Assembly (NCBI GenBank): GCA_024235175.1
Contig: JACKMX010000005.1
Span: 248,001 to 312,000 of the forward strand
DNA length: 64,000 nucleotides
Direction of reading: 5' to 3'
From: Chromatiaceae bacterium
GTDB lineage: Bacteria; Pseudomonadota; Gammaproteobacteria; Chromatiales; Chromatiaceae
The notes beneath the pieces were generated by a model, which saw only the letters and a program-made list of their open reading frames with translations, did no database searches and had not been told where the DNA came from. Positions 44,007-53,238 of the stretch are shown here, one piece after another (position 1 is the stretch's first letter; every line of letters starts with the position of its first letter). Made by a program: the position numbers and the translations under genes.

Positions 44007-46496
44007 TCAGGCTTCGCGCAGTATGTGTAGAGGCGGGTGTACCACGAACGGGTAGGTAGCAACCACGCCGGCAAGAGCAACGCCCAAGCCGCCGCTCAGC
44101 GTGCCAGTGAGCCAGAGCCAGGGATTGAAGCGATAATCCAGGGCAAACAGCTCCTCGGCTATCAGCAGGCCGATGAGGCTGGCGCAGAGACTTGCCAGAG
44201 CACCGGCGAGCAGGCCCAGCACCAGAAACTCGATGCCGGTAGCCAGCAGCAGACGGCTGCGGCTCAACCCCAGTGTGCGCAGAATAGCCGACTCCTGGCG
44301 GCGGTGTTCACGACTGGACTGGATGCCCGCGTAGAGCAGCAGCATTCCCGCCGCCAGCGTGAACAGGAAAACATACTCAATCGCAATGGATCCGCGCGCC
44401 ATGATCTCGCGTATCTGCTGCATCAGTGCTCCGACATCGATTACCGTTATCGACGGAAATTCTCTGATAAGATCGGACAGGATCTTCTCTCTGCCGGGCT
44501 CCAGGTAGAAGCTGGTGATGAAGCTTGTAGGGTAATCGCGCAACAGCCCGGGTGTAGCAATGATAAAAAAGTTGGGCCTGAAAGAGTCCCAGCGTACCGT
44601 GCGGAGATTGCTCACCCGGCCGCTGATCCGGCTGCCGGCCAGGTCGAAGGAAAGGTTGTCATCGAGTTGAATGCCAAGTTTCTTGGCGAGACCCTGCTCC
44701 ACTGAAAAGAGCGGTTCTTCCGACTCTGCTTCCCGCCACCAGCGGCCGGCGACAATACGGTTGTCGGGCTGCATTGACATGGCATGGGAGAGGTTGAATT
44801 CGCGCGCCACAAGCCGCTGGGCATCTTCATCCTGGTAGCTCTCCAGAGATATGGGCCGGTCATTGATATGTGTAAGGCGGGCTCTGAGCATTGGGTAAAT
44901 TCCTCCACTGGCCGCAGTCCGTACAAGCAGAAAATCTTTCAGCGGAGCTACGGCATCGGGTTGAATATTGATCAGAAACTGATTGGGGGCCTGCGTCGGA
45001 ATCGTCCGCTCCCAGGTGGCTAACAGGTCCACCCTGACCAGAGTGAGCAGCAGAAGCGCTAGAATGCCCAGACCAAATCCGGTCATCTGCAGGCTGGTCA
45101 TTACCGGATTGCGCGCCAATCCCACAAGACCATAACGCCAGATGGCACCACTGTGATGGCGCAGGGGCGTGAGTATGGCCACCAGCAACCTTGCTGCCGA
45201 CAGCAGCAGGGCCAGGGAAAGGAGTGTACCCGCCAGAACCAGCAGCGCCAATTTGGCCTCTCGCGCCTGCCACAACATTAGCAGGGCGAGGGCGGAAAAT
45301 GCGCACAGCCCCAGAATCCAGCTTGCGGTGGGTGTAACCTTGAGATCCCGGCGCAATACCCGCAATGGAGGAACCGATCCAAGGCGCACCACAGCAGGCA
45401 GGGTAAAACCGAGCAGGGTGATCAGTCCGGTTCCTATACCGATAGCGAGCGGAGCAGGACTGGGGCTGGGGAGATCGGTGGTAAACCACTCTCCGACCAG
45501 AGCAGCCAGCAGCAATTGGGCGGCATATCCCAGCAGCAGGCCGATCAGGCTTGCCGCCATTGCCAGCAGCAGCAGTCGTATCGAAAGCACCCGCAGCAGA
45601 AAAGAACGGCTGGCGCCCAGGCAGCGCAGAATTGCGCTGGCGTCGGACTGGCGCTCAACGAATCGCCGGCTGGAGAGGGCGACAGCGGTGCTGGCGATAA
45701 GCACTGTTACCAGTGCCGCCAGGCCGAGAAAGCGGCTTCCCCGGTCTAATGCACTGCGCAGTGCCGGCCGGGCATTGCTCATGTGGGAAAGTCGGATGCC
45801 TTCAGCCGGATGCGCTTCAGCCCATTTCCGGTAGTCGGCAACCTCAGCCTGGTCACCGGCGATTAGCAGGCGGTGGTGAACCCGGCTTGCCGGGGTGACC
45901 AGTCCGGTGGCCGGGATCTCGGCCAGTGACAGCAGCACGCTTGGACCCAGTCTGAACATATTTGAGGCCTCGCCTGTATCACGGCTGATGACACCTGAGA
46001 TGAGAAACTCCTTTTCGCCCAGAGAGAGACGGCCGCCGGTGGTCAGATCGAGTGCTGCCAGCAGTTGGGCTTCCACCCAGATTTCGCCGGCTTGTGGAAT
46101 ACGCTGAACAATCTGCTCGGCTGCATCTGCACCCTGACGTATTCTCAGCTCGCCGCGCAGCGGGTATCCGGGACTGACCGCCTTGACTATCACCAGCTGT
46201 GTCCGCTCTCCGTGCAGCACCGCGCTGGGGAAGCCGAGCACTTCGGCTGTTTTCAGGCCGAGAGCAGCGGCTTTTATCCGATAATCGTCCGGAATCGGAT
46301 TGTGGCTGGAGAGAACCAGATCGGCGGCCAGTGATTCCCCGGCCTGAAGTTCCATCGCCTGGCCCACGCGGTCGGTGAAAAAACCGACTGCTGTGACTGC
46401 TGCCACGGAGAGCATCAGGGAGAGCGCCAGCAGCCTCAGTTCACTGTTGTGCCAGTCACGGCGGAACAGGCGCAGGGCGAAGCCGACGGCAGTCAT
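44007..46496 (-). CDS. ybbP: ABC transporter permease, YbbP type
   Basis: The 829-residue permease has ten membrane helices as two FtsX-type modules with large periplasmic domains between the first and second helices of each. I choose the start at 46496 because it overlaps the ATPase stop as ATGA; the frame is open a little further upstream. It pairs with the adjacent ATPase. YbbAP has been linked to export of, or resistance to, unknown molecules and to envelope lipid processes; the conserved neighbourhood with tesA supports the assignment. No substrate can be read from sequence. Confidence 0.88.
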   Translation of the reverse strand: MTAVGFALRLFRRDWHNSELRLLALSLMLSVAAVTAVGFFTDRVGQAMELQAGESLAADLVLSSHNPIPDDYRIKAAALGLKTAEVLGFPSAVLHGERTQLVIVKAVSPGYPLRGELRIRQGADAAEQIVQRIPQAGEIWVEAQLLAALDLTTGGRLSLGEKEFLISGVISRDTGEASNMFRLGPSVLLSLAEIPATGLVTPASRVHHRLLIAGDQAEVADYRKWAEAHPAEGIRLSHMSNARPALRSALDRGSRFLGLAALVTVLIASTAVALSSRRFVERQSDASAILRCLGASRSFLLRVLSIRLLLLAMAASLIGLLLGYAAQLLLAALVGEWFTTDLPSPSPAPLAIGIGTGLITLLGFTLPAVVRLGSVPPLRVLRRDLKVTPTASWILGLCAFSALALLMLWQAREAKLALLVLAGTLLSLALLLSAARLLVAILTPLRHHSGAIWRYGLVGLARNPVMTSLQMTGFGLGILALLLLTLVRVDLLATWERTIPTQAPNQFLINIQPDAVAPLKDFLLVRTAASGGIYPMLRARLTHINDRPISLESYQDEDAQRLVAREFNLSHAMSMQPDNRIVAGRWWREAESEEPLFSVEQGLAKKLGIQLDDNLSFDLAGSRISGRVSNLRTVRWDSFRPNFFIIATPGLLRDYPTSFITSFYLEPGREKILSDLIREFPSITVIDVGALMQQIREIMARGSIAIEYVFLFTLAAGMLLLYAGIQSSREHRRQESAILRTLGLSRSRLLLATGIEFLVLGLLAGALASLCASLIGLLIAEELFALDYRFNPWLWLTGTLSGGLGVALAGVVATYPFVVHPPLHILREA

Positions 46497-47176
46497 GAGG
46501 CGCTCCCCAGACTGCCGTGCTGCAGTTGCAGGCGACGGTCGCAACGCGCAGCCAGATGGACATCATGGGTCACCAGCAGCAGTGCCGCGCCGGTCTCGCT
46601 GCGCAGTTGAAAGATGAGGTCTGAGATGCGTTCTCCGGTTGCCTGATCCAGGCTGCCGGTGGGCTCATCCGCAAACAGCAGCAGTGGCCTGGTAGCGAAT
46701 GCCCGGGCAATAGCCACCCGCTGCTGTTCGCCGCCCGACAGCTGGCTTGGATAGTGGTGCAGCCGTTGCGACAGCTCCACCTGGGAAAGGGCCGCTTCGG
46801 CAAGTGGTTTGGGTTTTGACTCACCAGCCAGCTCCAGCGGCAGCATCACATTTTCCAGCGCGGTCATTCCCGGCAACAGCTGAAACGATTGGAACACAAA
46901 GCCTACCCGTCCCGCACGCAGAGCTGCGCGTCCATCTTCATCGAGTTGCGACAGATCTTCACCGAAAAGTTTGATTTTGCCGCCACTTGCATCGTCCAGA
47001 CCAGCGAGCAGGCCTAACAGTGTCGACTTTCCTGATCCGGACGCGCCAAGAATGGCAACCGCCTCACCCGCACCAAGTTCAAGGTTGACATCCTGCAGAA
47101 TGTCGATGCGGCCGGCGGGTGCATCGATATTTTTACTCAACCGAAAGGCGGAGACTGGGTTAGAATCTGGGGTCAT
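46493..47176 (-). CDS. ybbA: ABC transporter ATPase, YbbA type
   Basis: The 227-residue ATPase has Walker A (GASGSGKSTLLGLLAG, near residue 42), the Q-loop (FVFQSFQLLPGMT), the signature LSGGEQQRVAIARAFA and Walker B (LLLFADEPTGSLD). It belongs to the LolD/MacB group that energises FtsX-type permeases. Its start codon overlaps that of tesA on the other strand: the shared bases CATG (47174-47177) give ATG in both directions. AGGAG ten bases upstream of the start lies inside tesA. Confidence 0.92.
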   Translation of the reverse strand: MTPDSNPVSAFRLSKNIDAPAGRIDILQDVNLELGAGEAVAILGASGSGKSTLLGLLAGLDDASGGKIKLFGEDLSQLDEDGRAALRAGRVGFVFQSFQLLPGMTALENVMLPLELAGESKPKPLAEAALSQVELSQRLHHYPSQLSGGEQQRVAIARAFATRPLLLFADEPTGSLDQATGERISDLIFQLRSETGAALLLVTHDVHLAARCDRRLQLQHGSLGSAS

Positions 47177-47795
47177 GAAAAAGCTTCTCCTGTTATTCCT
47201 GATAATGATCCAGACTGTTTGTCAGGCAGATGCACCATCGTCCATCCTGGTGCTTGGCGACAGCCTCAGTGCTGCCTATGGTATTGACCGTGATAGTGGC
47301 TGGGTTAATCTGCTGCAGGCACGGCTGCAAAGCGAGGGTTACCCGCAGCGCGTGGTTAACGCCAGTATCTCCGGTGATACCACCGCCGGAGGGGTTGACC
47401 GGCTGCCCCAGGCCTTGCAGCGCTTCCGGCCAAGTATCCTGATTCTGGAACTCGGCAGCAATGATGGACTGCGCGGTCTGGATTTCAACGCCTCCCGCAA
47501 CAATCTCGCTGCGATGATTGATCTCGCGCGGGAATACGGTTGCAAAGTGTTATTGATTGGTATGCATATGCCACCCAATTTCGGCAAGGTATTCACGGAA
47601 AGGTTCCATTCCATCTTTACGGGACTCTCCGAAAACAAATCTGTGCCTCTGGTTCCGTTTCTGCTTGAGGGCGTGGCGAATCGTCCGGAGTGGATGCAGG
47701 CTGACCAGCTGCATCCGACCGCACTCGCTCAACCGAAAATGCTGGAAAATGTCTGGGCAGAGCTGCGGCCGCTGCTTCAGGGGAGTTCAAAATAG
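47175..47795 (+). CDS. tesA: TesA-type periplasmic thioesterase/lysophospholipase
   Basis: The start at 47175 gives a 206-residue protein with signal peptide (KKLLLLFLIMIQTVCQA) and an SGNH hydrolase fold. The nucleophile is in LGDSLSAAYG, the Gly/Asn blocks are NASISGDTTAGG and LGSNDGLRG, and the His-Asp pair is in ADQLHPTALAQ. TesA hydrolyses acyl-CoA, acyl esters and lysophospholipids in the periplasm. It is divergent from ybbA, an arrangement also found in E. coli, and its last 19 bases overlap the convergent esterase-like gene. Confidence 0.95.
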   Translation: MKKLLLLFLIMIQTVCQADAPSSILVLGDSLSAAYGIDRDSGWVNLLQARLQSEGYPQRVVNASISGDTTAGGVDRLPQALQRFRPSILILELGSNDGLRGLDFNASRNNLAAMIDLAREYGCKVLLIGMHMPPNFGKVFTERFHSIFTGLSENKSVPLVPFLLEGVANRPEWMQADQLHPTALAQPKMLENVWAELRPLLQGSSK

Positions 47796-48727
47796 AGCAG
47801 TTGAGTCTGCAGATAACCCGCACCAGCGTCATCACTCACCATGAAATAACGTTTTCCCTGGTGGCGGGTCAGTCCTTCAAAGTTCTGCGTCTGCCACCCC
47901 TGGGTTGAATCGAAACGGGCCAGCAGCCTGGTTTCCAAAATGGATTCTCTGTTTTCCCTGCGCGGATGAGCACTAGACAGGCTGATCACCAGGGGCTCGA
48001 AAATTGAGCTGAAGGCTCTCTCCAGGATGATCAATGTGCCGTCATCGAGCGTTTCGAGCGCTACCAGCGCGCCATGTGGTTCAAACGGCTGGTAGTGCCA
48101 GCTTAGCCCTGACTGGCTGAAGATCGGAATGGTGGTGCCTGTTTTGGAGACCTCAGGGCCTGTCATATAGCCAAACTCCGGGTGCCGGGCAAGTGCCTCC
48201 AATCCTTTGTTGCCGTTTTTGTAGAAATGCGGATTACGCAATTCGTCCGGCAGTTTTATCGGGCGCTGATATGTCCCCTCCGGATTGTAGAGTTCGATCC
48301 GGTTAATGCCCTCGAAAGACACCGCCAGCAAAGTGTCTCCCCGGATACCGTTGTTGGCATTTTCCGCAGCCAGCCCCTCCGAATCAGCGTACATCTTTTT
48401 CAGTTTTCTGCCTTTGTCATCCCTTAGCCGAAAGTGTCGCAGCAGGTTGACATCAATCAACCGGTCATTTTCGATGATAGGTTGCAGATGCAGTAAAATA
48501 CCCCGGTCGGTTATCCCGTAAAGAATAGCTTCGTCTTCATCCCATGCCAGATCGGATAGCTCCGCGAGTTCTTTGCGGCCGTGCAACGAGAGTGCACCCA
48601 GCAGCCTTATCTCCATGTACCTGTCACCGGTGGAAAACTGCCCGGAGAGCCGTAGAGGATGACCCACATTCTGCGCATCCGCCAATTGGGAGTAGAGTAG
48701 AATCAACAGCAACAAAAGCTTATACAT
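47777..48727 (-). CDS. Exported phytase-like/esterase-like beta-propeller protein
   Basis: The 316-residue protein has a signal peptide (MYKLLLLLILLYSQLADA). The sequence shows propeller-blade strands and motifs of the esterase-like activity of phytase family: LAELSDLAWDEDEAILYGITDRG, ADSEGLA, KGLEALARHPEFGY, and NFEGLTRHQGKRYFMVSDD near the end. Members are periplasmic and poorly characterised; proposed activity is phosphomonoester or ester hydrolysis. It is convergent with tesA, with a 19-base overlap. Confidence 0.82.
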   Translation of the reverse strand: MYKLLLLLILLYSQLADAQNVGHPLRLSGQFSTGDRYMEIRLLGALSLHGRKELAELSDLAWDEDEAILYGITDRGILLHLQPIIENDRLIDVNLLRHFRLRDDKGRKLKKMYADSEGLAAENANNGIRGDTLLAVSFEGINRIELYNPEGTYQRPIKLPDELRNPHFYKNGNKGLEALARHPEFGYMTGPEVSKTGTTIPIFSQSGLSWHYQPFEPHGALVALETLDDGTLIILERAFSSIFEPLVISLSSAHPRRENRESILETRLLARFDSTQGWQTQNFEGLTRHQGKRYFMVSDDAGAGYLQTQLLYFELP

Positions 48728-48829
48728 GGAATCTGTGATTAGATCGCTGGGTTATGGTATGTTGGCGCGAAAATAGCACATCGATGCAGCCGCCGTAAGT
48801 TGCGGTTGCGGGTCACCTGGGGCATCTGC

Positions 48830-49669
48830 ATGAGCAACCCAAAACATACGATTTTCTGGATGCTAGTCTACCTGATTGTTGTCGGAGCCATCTGTGTGCT
48901 GCTATTCAGACCGCTTGAGTCTGCATTTATGGCGAACTGGGTGTTCAATGGGTTGATTTTAGGCGTACTCTGCGTGGGCGTGCTCATTACTTTTCGTCAG
49001 GTGATGATATTGAAGCCGGAGCTGGAGTGGATCAAGGTATTCAGAACCGGCCAGACCGGACTCTCCGTTACCCAGGAGCCGCGTCTGCTCAAACCGCTGG
49101 CAAAGAGTCTGGATATACATGTCAAACATGACCGGTTCAGTATGTCTGCATTATCGCTTCGCACCGTGCTGGATGGTATCCGTACACGACTTGATGAGTC
49201 GCGTGAAATCTCCCGGTATATGATTGGCCTGCTGATTTTCCTCGGACTGTTGGGCACATTCTGGGGGCTGCTGGGTACGATTGAATCCGTCGGTCAGGTC
49301 ATTTTGGGACTGGATGTGGGACAGCGTAATTTCACAGAAGTATTCGCGGAGCTGAAAGGGGGGTTGTTGAAACCGCTGGCGGGCATGGGCACAGCGTTCA
49401 GCTCCTCGCTGTTTGGCCTCGGCGGATCTCTGGTGCTGGGCTTCCTCGATATCCAGGCCGGACATGCACAGAATCGTTTCTACGATGGACTGGAGGAGTG
49501 GCTCTCCGGCATGACTCATTTTATCGATGTCCCGGATACCATGGAGGAGGTGGAGATGATTTCAACCAGAGGCAGGCAGAAAGATCTGTCGATTGTCGTG
49601 ACCGAACTGCAGAAAGAGAACCAGCTTCTGCGCGAGCTGCTCAACGACGAAGTCTCAAGAACCGACTGA
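48830..49669 (+). CDS. MotA/TolQ/ExbB-type proton-channel protein
   Basis: The start at 48830 (MSNPKHTIFW) gives 279 residues. Two N-terminal membrane helices are followed by a cytoplasmic segment and then the paired helices typical of the family (YMIGLLIFLGLLGTFWGLLGTIESVG and PLAGMGTAFSSSLFGLGGSLVLGFLDI), with the conserved Thr/Ser and Gly residues lining the ion path. The C-terminus is a short coiled coil. Such proteins form pentamers around a dimer of a MotB/ExbD-like partner and use the proton or sodium gradient. The partner gene follows 29 bases later. It is not a flagellar MotA, judged by its companions. Confidence 0.86.
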   Translation: MSNPKHTIFWMLVYLIVVGAICVLLFRPLESAFMANWVFNGLILGVLCVGVLITFRQVMILKPELEWIKVFRTGQTGLSVTQEPRLLKPLAKSLDIHVKHDRFSMSALSLRTVLDGIRTRLDESREISRYMIGLLIFLGLLGTFWGLLGTIESVGQVILGLDVGQRNFTEVFAELKGGLLKPLAGMGTAFSSSLFGLGGSLVLGFLDIQAGHAQNRFYDGLEEWLSGMTHFIDVPDTMEEVEMISTRGRQKDLSIVVTELQKENQLLRELLNDEVSRTD

Positions 49670-49698
49670 CCTTTTACGCGCAGTCCAGGGTCCCAAGA

Positions 49699-50976
49699 AT
49701 GCTCGCAAGCCGCCGCCGTTTCAGAACTGCTATCGACGTCTGGCCTGGCTACGTCGATGCACTTTCGGCTCTGTTGATGCTGGTGATTTTTACCCTGCTG
49801 ATATTTACCCTGGCGCAGGTGTTCCTGGCTGAGACTCTGTCGGATCGGGAGCGGGAACTGTCCGATCTCAACTCGCGTCTGCGTGAACTGAACTCGCTTC
49901 TCGGCCTGGAACAGGAGAAGAATCAGCAGCTGGACAGGAAGGTGACGCAGATCTCGGATGAGTACAGCCAGAGCCTGGAAAAGCAGTATGAGCTCTTCGG
50001 AGAGATAGAGAATCTGAACAAGGTCGTTGCAGCGGACAAGGAGACAATCGAACTGCAACTGCGCACACTGGCGTCGCTGCAGCAGGACATCAACGCACTG
50101 CAGGAGCTGAGAACGCAACTGGAAGGGGAAGTGGCACGTTTGTCCACTTCGTTGAAGGGAAGCGAGGCTGTGGTGGGCCTACTGCGTGATCGCAGCAAAG
50201 CGCTGCAGGCTCGTCTGGCAGATGAGGAGGAGCGAACCCTGCTGGCCCAGGCATCAATAGAGCGGAAAGACATACGTATAGATGAGCTGTTTGTAATGGT
50301 TGAGGCGGGCAAACAGGCGCTGGAGCATGAGCGGGAACTTTCCACCAGTGCCAAGGCCCAGGTGGATCTGCTGAACAGGCAGATTGCGGCGCTGCGTGAG
50401 CAGCTCGGTGTGATCAGTCAGGCACTGAAGCTGGCGGAGGAGAAGAGTCAGGATCAGGAGCTGGAAATCTCCGATCTGGGTAAGCGCCTGAATGTTCTGC
50501 TGGCAAAGCAGGTTAATGAACTCGAGAAATACCGCTCCGAGTTTTTCGGTACCCTGCGCAAGGTACTGGGACAGAATCCCAATATCCGAGTGGTGGGTGA
50601 TCGCTTTGTGTTTCCTTCAGAACTGCTGTTCGACTCCGGCTCTGCGACACTGGGCCAGGAAGGCAAGGGCGAGCTTGCAAAACTGGCTGTCACACTGGAA
50701 GGCATCGCCGCGAAAATCCCACCTGGGGTGAACTGGATTCTGCGCGTGGACGGACATACCGATCGCCAGCCGATCAATACTGATAAGTTCCCGTCAAACT
50801 GGGAGCTCTCGACAGCCAGGGCGGTGTCGGTGGTACGCTATCTCGCTTCGCAGGGAATTTCTGCAACACGCCTGGCCGCAACCGGTTTCGGCCAGTATCA
50901 TCCGGTTGACAGAGGCGAGACGGCCGAAGCTTATCAACGCAACCGGCGGATAGAGATTAAATTGACGGACAGATAA
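49699..50976 (+). CDS. MotB/OmpA-type peptidoglycan-binding protein with long coiled coil
   Basis: The start at 49699 gives 425 residues. A short cytoplasmic N-terminus precedes one membrane helix with the family aspartate (WPGYVDALSALLMLVIFTLLIFTLAQV). Residues about 45-285 form a continuous coiled coil (SDLNSRLRELNSLLG, LRTLASLQQDINALQELRTQLE). The C-terminal 140 residues are an OmpA-like domain (FPSELLFDSGSATL, VDGHTDRQPINT, NWELSTARAVSVVRYL, RNRRIEIKL) that binds peptidoglycan. With the preceding channel protein it should form an ion-driven stator-like unit spanning the periplasm. Its task is unknown. Confidence 0.88.
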   Translation: MLASRRRFRTAIDVWPGYVDALSALLMLVIFTLLIFTLAQVFLAETLSDRERELSDLNSRLRELNSLLGLEQEKNQQLDRKVTQISDEYSQSLEKQYELFGEIENLNKVVAADKETIELQLRTLASLQQDINALQELRTQLEGEVARLSTSLKGSEAVVGLLRDRSKALQARLADEEERTLLAQASIERKDIRIDELFVMVEAGKQALEHERELSTSAKAQVDLLNRQIAALREQLGVISQALKLAEEKSQDQELEISDLGKRLNVLLAKQVNELEKYRSEFFGTLRKVLGQNPNIRVVGDRFVFPSELLFDSGSATLGQEGKGELAKLAVTLEGIAAKIPPGVNWILRVDGHTDRQPINTDKFPSNWELSTARAVSVVRYLASQGISATRLAATGFGQYHPVDRGETAEAYQRNRRIEIKLTDR

Positions 50977-51062
50977 AGGCCCGGGCTGACAACATTGTGG
51001 AAAACAGTGGAAAAGCGGATTTGTTGACCAGAAAGAGGGCTTTCACGGCAGGGCCGGGGGCA

Positions 51063-51126
51063 GAGGGCCAAGGGCCTAGGAAAAAACCGATTGCAGCTCC
51101 TCTTGATCCTCGGCCCTTGGCCCTCA
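51063..51126. repeat. Large inverted repeat
   Basis: GAGGGCCAAGGGCCTAGG (51063-51080) pairs with CCTCGGCCCTTGGCCCTC (51109-51126), with one mismatch, around a 28-base spacer starting with six A. The 18-base stem would be very stable. It may end transcription of the motor-like pair; there is no T run. Confidence 0.6.
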
Positions 51127-51199
51127 TTTGAAACTGGCGATCTATCCAGATGGGTTCACCATGGGCCGGACGAGTAGTTACAATCTATAAAGGCAAAGC

Positions 51200-51499
51200 A
51201 TGACTAACATGAACCTGCAAATTCGAGTACTGATTCCGGCTGCGTTGTTGTTGCTTGCCGCATGCACACAGGAGCAGCAGAACCGCATCTCCCGCATAGG
51301 GGTCACCTGGTTGGAGGGCGATTATCGCGTAACCTATGCCGATGGCAGCCATGTCAAATCCTGGGAAGTGAGGGATGGTAAGGTGACCAGCGAGCCGGAA
51401 AAGGGCTACTACTTTTTCTGGGTCAAGGTGGATGGAAAAAAACGCTATGTACAGACCCCCATCGCACGCAGTTATATTGAGGAGATCGCACCCCGCTGA
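51200..51499 (+). CDS. Small putative lipoprotein
   Basis: The 99-residue product has a lipoprotein signal (LIPAALLLLAAC lipobox) and a small beta-rich domain (VTWLEGDYRVTYADGSHVKSWEVRDGKVTSEPEKGYYFF). An AAAGG site lies about seven bases upstream. I do not recognise the family. The compact aromatic domain suggests an outer-membrane lipoprotein on the periplasmic side. It has no obvious operon partner: the motor-like pair lies upstream beyond a large hairpin. Confidence 0.7.
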   Translation: MTNMNLQIRVLIPAALLLLAACTQEQQNRISRIGVTWLEGDYRVTYADGSHVKSWEVRDGKVTSEPEKGYYFFWVKVDGKKRYVQTPIARSYIEEIAPR

Positions 51500-51666
51500 T
51501 GTCTCGGCATGCCAGTCCGACATCGGCTTAATCTGTCGTAATTGTCTATTACAGTTTTATAAAAAACGTACTTTTAGTAGATTTACTTGATGTAAATTGC
51601 TCAGTAATGAAATGATTTTCCAATCAAGCACAACAAACATCTGCATTGAATACCCCAAGGTGAGAC

Positions 51667-52131
51667 ATGAAAAATAAAGAGAAAAAGAAAGGGAAAAACA
51701 AAAAAGAGGAAAAACTGCTTAAGAAAGGCAAAAACAAGATTGAAAAAAAGCTTAAAAAAGGGGCAAAACCGGGAAAGCTGAAAGAGTCAACAAAAGCATT
51801 GAGGAAGGAGATTCAGCGGTTGACGCAAGAGCTGCAGGCGCGGGATGATCAATTGCATCAACTGCTGGAGGGTGAACAGGATATAGTACCGGCGGTGACC
51901 GGTATCGACGATTTGTCGCAAAGCCTGCATGAGTCCTCCAACACCGGTTCGATCAGCGAACGGAAAAAAATTTGGGAACGGCATCAGTATCTGCGTTCGT
52001 GTTATGAGCAGCACCTGGAGGCAGGGCTGGCGAAACAGGCTGCAAGGCTTAATGCAGACAAGGATCTTCGTCTGCGCTACGGGGCTAGCGCCGGCTTTAC
52101 GGAGGAGCAGCTGGACAGCATTCTCACTTAG
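51667..52131 (+). CDS. Lysine-rich coiled-coil protein
   Basis: The 154-residue protein is cytoplasmic. Its first 45 residues are more than half Lys (for example KNKEKKKGKNKKEEKLLKKG), residues about 45-70 form a coiled coil (LRKEIQRLTQELQARDDQLHQLL), and the rest is helical (WERHQYLRSCYEQHLEAGLAKQAARLN). AAGGTGAG precedes the start. I know no named family. The Lys-rich region could bind nucleic acid or polyphosphate. It is convergent with an orphan ParA whose tail is also Lys-rich, which may mean that they work together (inference). Confidence 0.75.
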   Translation: MKNKEKKKGKNKKEEKLLKKGKNKIEKKLKKGAKPGKLKESTKALRKEIQRLTQELQARDDQLHQLLEGEQDIVPAVTGIDDLSQSLHESSNTGSISERKKIWERHQYLRSCYEQHLEAGLAKQAARLNADKDLRLRYGASAGFTEEQLDSILT

Positions 52132-52287
52132 GACCTGTAGTCCAGGTGTAACCGTCGGTTCCTTATTGCCAGCCCGATATAATCGTTCGATCGAAGAGTG
52201 TTGCCCACCTGCCTGATCCGCTAAGCATGGTCACGAGATCGCCTTTTTCAGCCCACGGGTTAAGTTGTACTGATGACCTCAGTGTAC

Positions 52288-53238
52288 CTAACCGCCTTTC
52301 TTTCCTTTTCTGTGCTTTTTACTTTTTTTGGCTTTTTTACGTTTCTTGGCACTCATGCCTTTTCCGCCCCATTTCTCCTTCAATGCTTTTTTCCGCTTCT
52401 TCTTCTCCTTGCTTGCGCACACTTCGATATCCTGTTGTTCCAGCATCTTCTCTGCGTGTGCTTCTTCCAAGGTAGGCACGGGAATCAGATCCATATAGCC
52501 AAATTTCTCGGCCACACCAGGTTTGGCCGAAGGTGTTGCCAAAGCCCGGTGCAATCCGGGATTTACCGCAGTGGATGCTTTCTGCTTCTGAAGCCGACCC
52601 AGTACGGAACGACTGACATGTGCGAACAGGGTCTCCGCCAACGCCTTGAATTCGCGGCTGGCAACACTCCGGGGCTCCAGTTCGAATACTGCAAGGCCTT
52701 CGCTGAATGAGTCCCGGAAAACTGCACGATCCGACAGGCGTTGAGGTATCAAATGGACACCGGGAAGTGCCTCCAACGCTGCAGCAGCTTCATCGGAGGC
52801 CTGAATACTCTTGTTGGTATCAGAGCGGTTTAGGAAGGTGATAGCCTCTGGCGGATTGCCGTGAGTGTTCTTGTAGAGAAATCCCACAAATCGCTGTGTT
52901 GACCAGATATCGGCTTGAGACGGCGTAACAGGGATCAAGATACGATCGGCGATCATTATCGCCTGCTTAAAAGACTCCAGATCCGCTGTGCCGACATCAA
53001 TGATAATCTCTTCGGCGTCTTCCGGGAGGGTTACATCCGGGAATGTCCCGGCTTGCACTTGGATGGAGGGCTGAATTCCCTCGTCCATCCGCAGTGCAGC
53101 CGCATCTGAGAGGGTCTTCTGGGGATCCAGATCGATCACTGTCGCCCTGTGCCCTGTTGAGCGCAACCACACCGCCAGATTGAAACAGACCGTGCTCTTG
53201 CCGGTTCCCCCTTTAAGGTTTGCGATAACGGTTATCAA
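52288..53238 (-). CDS. Orphan ParA/MinD-type ATPase with poly-lysine tail
   Basis: The 316-residue protein starts with the deviant Walker A loop KGGTGKST (residues 9-16) and has Walker A' (VIDLDPQKTLSDAA) and switch motifs (IIIDVGTADL) of ParA ATPases, in about 210 residues. A linker (PSAKPGVAEKFGYMDLIPVPT) leads to a basic tail of about 45 residues (KEKKKRKKALKEKWGG, KKRKKAKKSKKHRKGKKGG). ParA proteins position plasmids, chromosomes or protein cargo on the nucleoid. No parB lies nearby, so a cargo-positioning role of McdA type is possible. The tail may strengthen nucleoid binding. Confidence 0.85.
   Translation of the reverse strand: MITVIANLKGGTGKSTVCFNLAVWLRSTGHRATVIDLDPQKTLSDAAALRMDEGIQPSIQVQAGTFPDVTLPEDAEEIIIDVGTADLESFKQAIMIADRILIPVTPSQADIWSTQRFVGFLYKNTHGNPPEAITFLNRSDTNKSIQASDEAAAALEALPGVHLIPQRLSDRAVFRDSFSEGLAVFELEPRSVASREFKALAETLFAHVSRSVLGRLQKQKASTAVNPGLHRALATPSAKPGVAEKFGYMDLIPVPTLEEAHAEKMLEQQDIEVCASKEKKKRKKALKEKWGGKGMSAKKRKKAKKSKKHRKGKKGG

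Noticed and set aside
48830..50976. Zorya-type anti-phage system
   Set aside because: The MotA/MotB-like pair is present, but there are no ZorC, ZorD or ZorE-like genes on either side; the next genes are a small lipoprotein and a Lys-rich protein.
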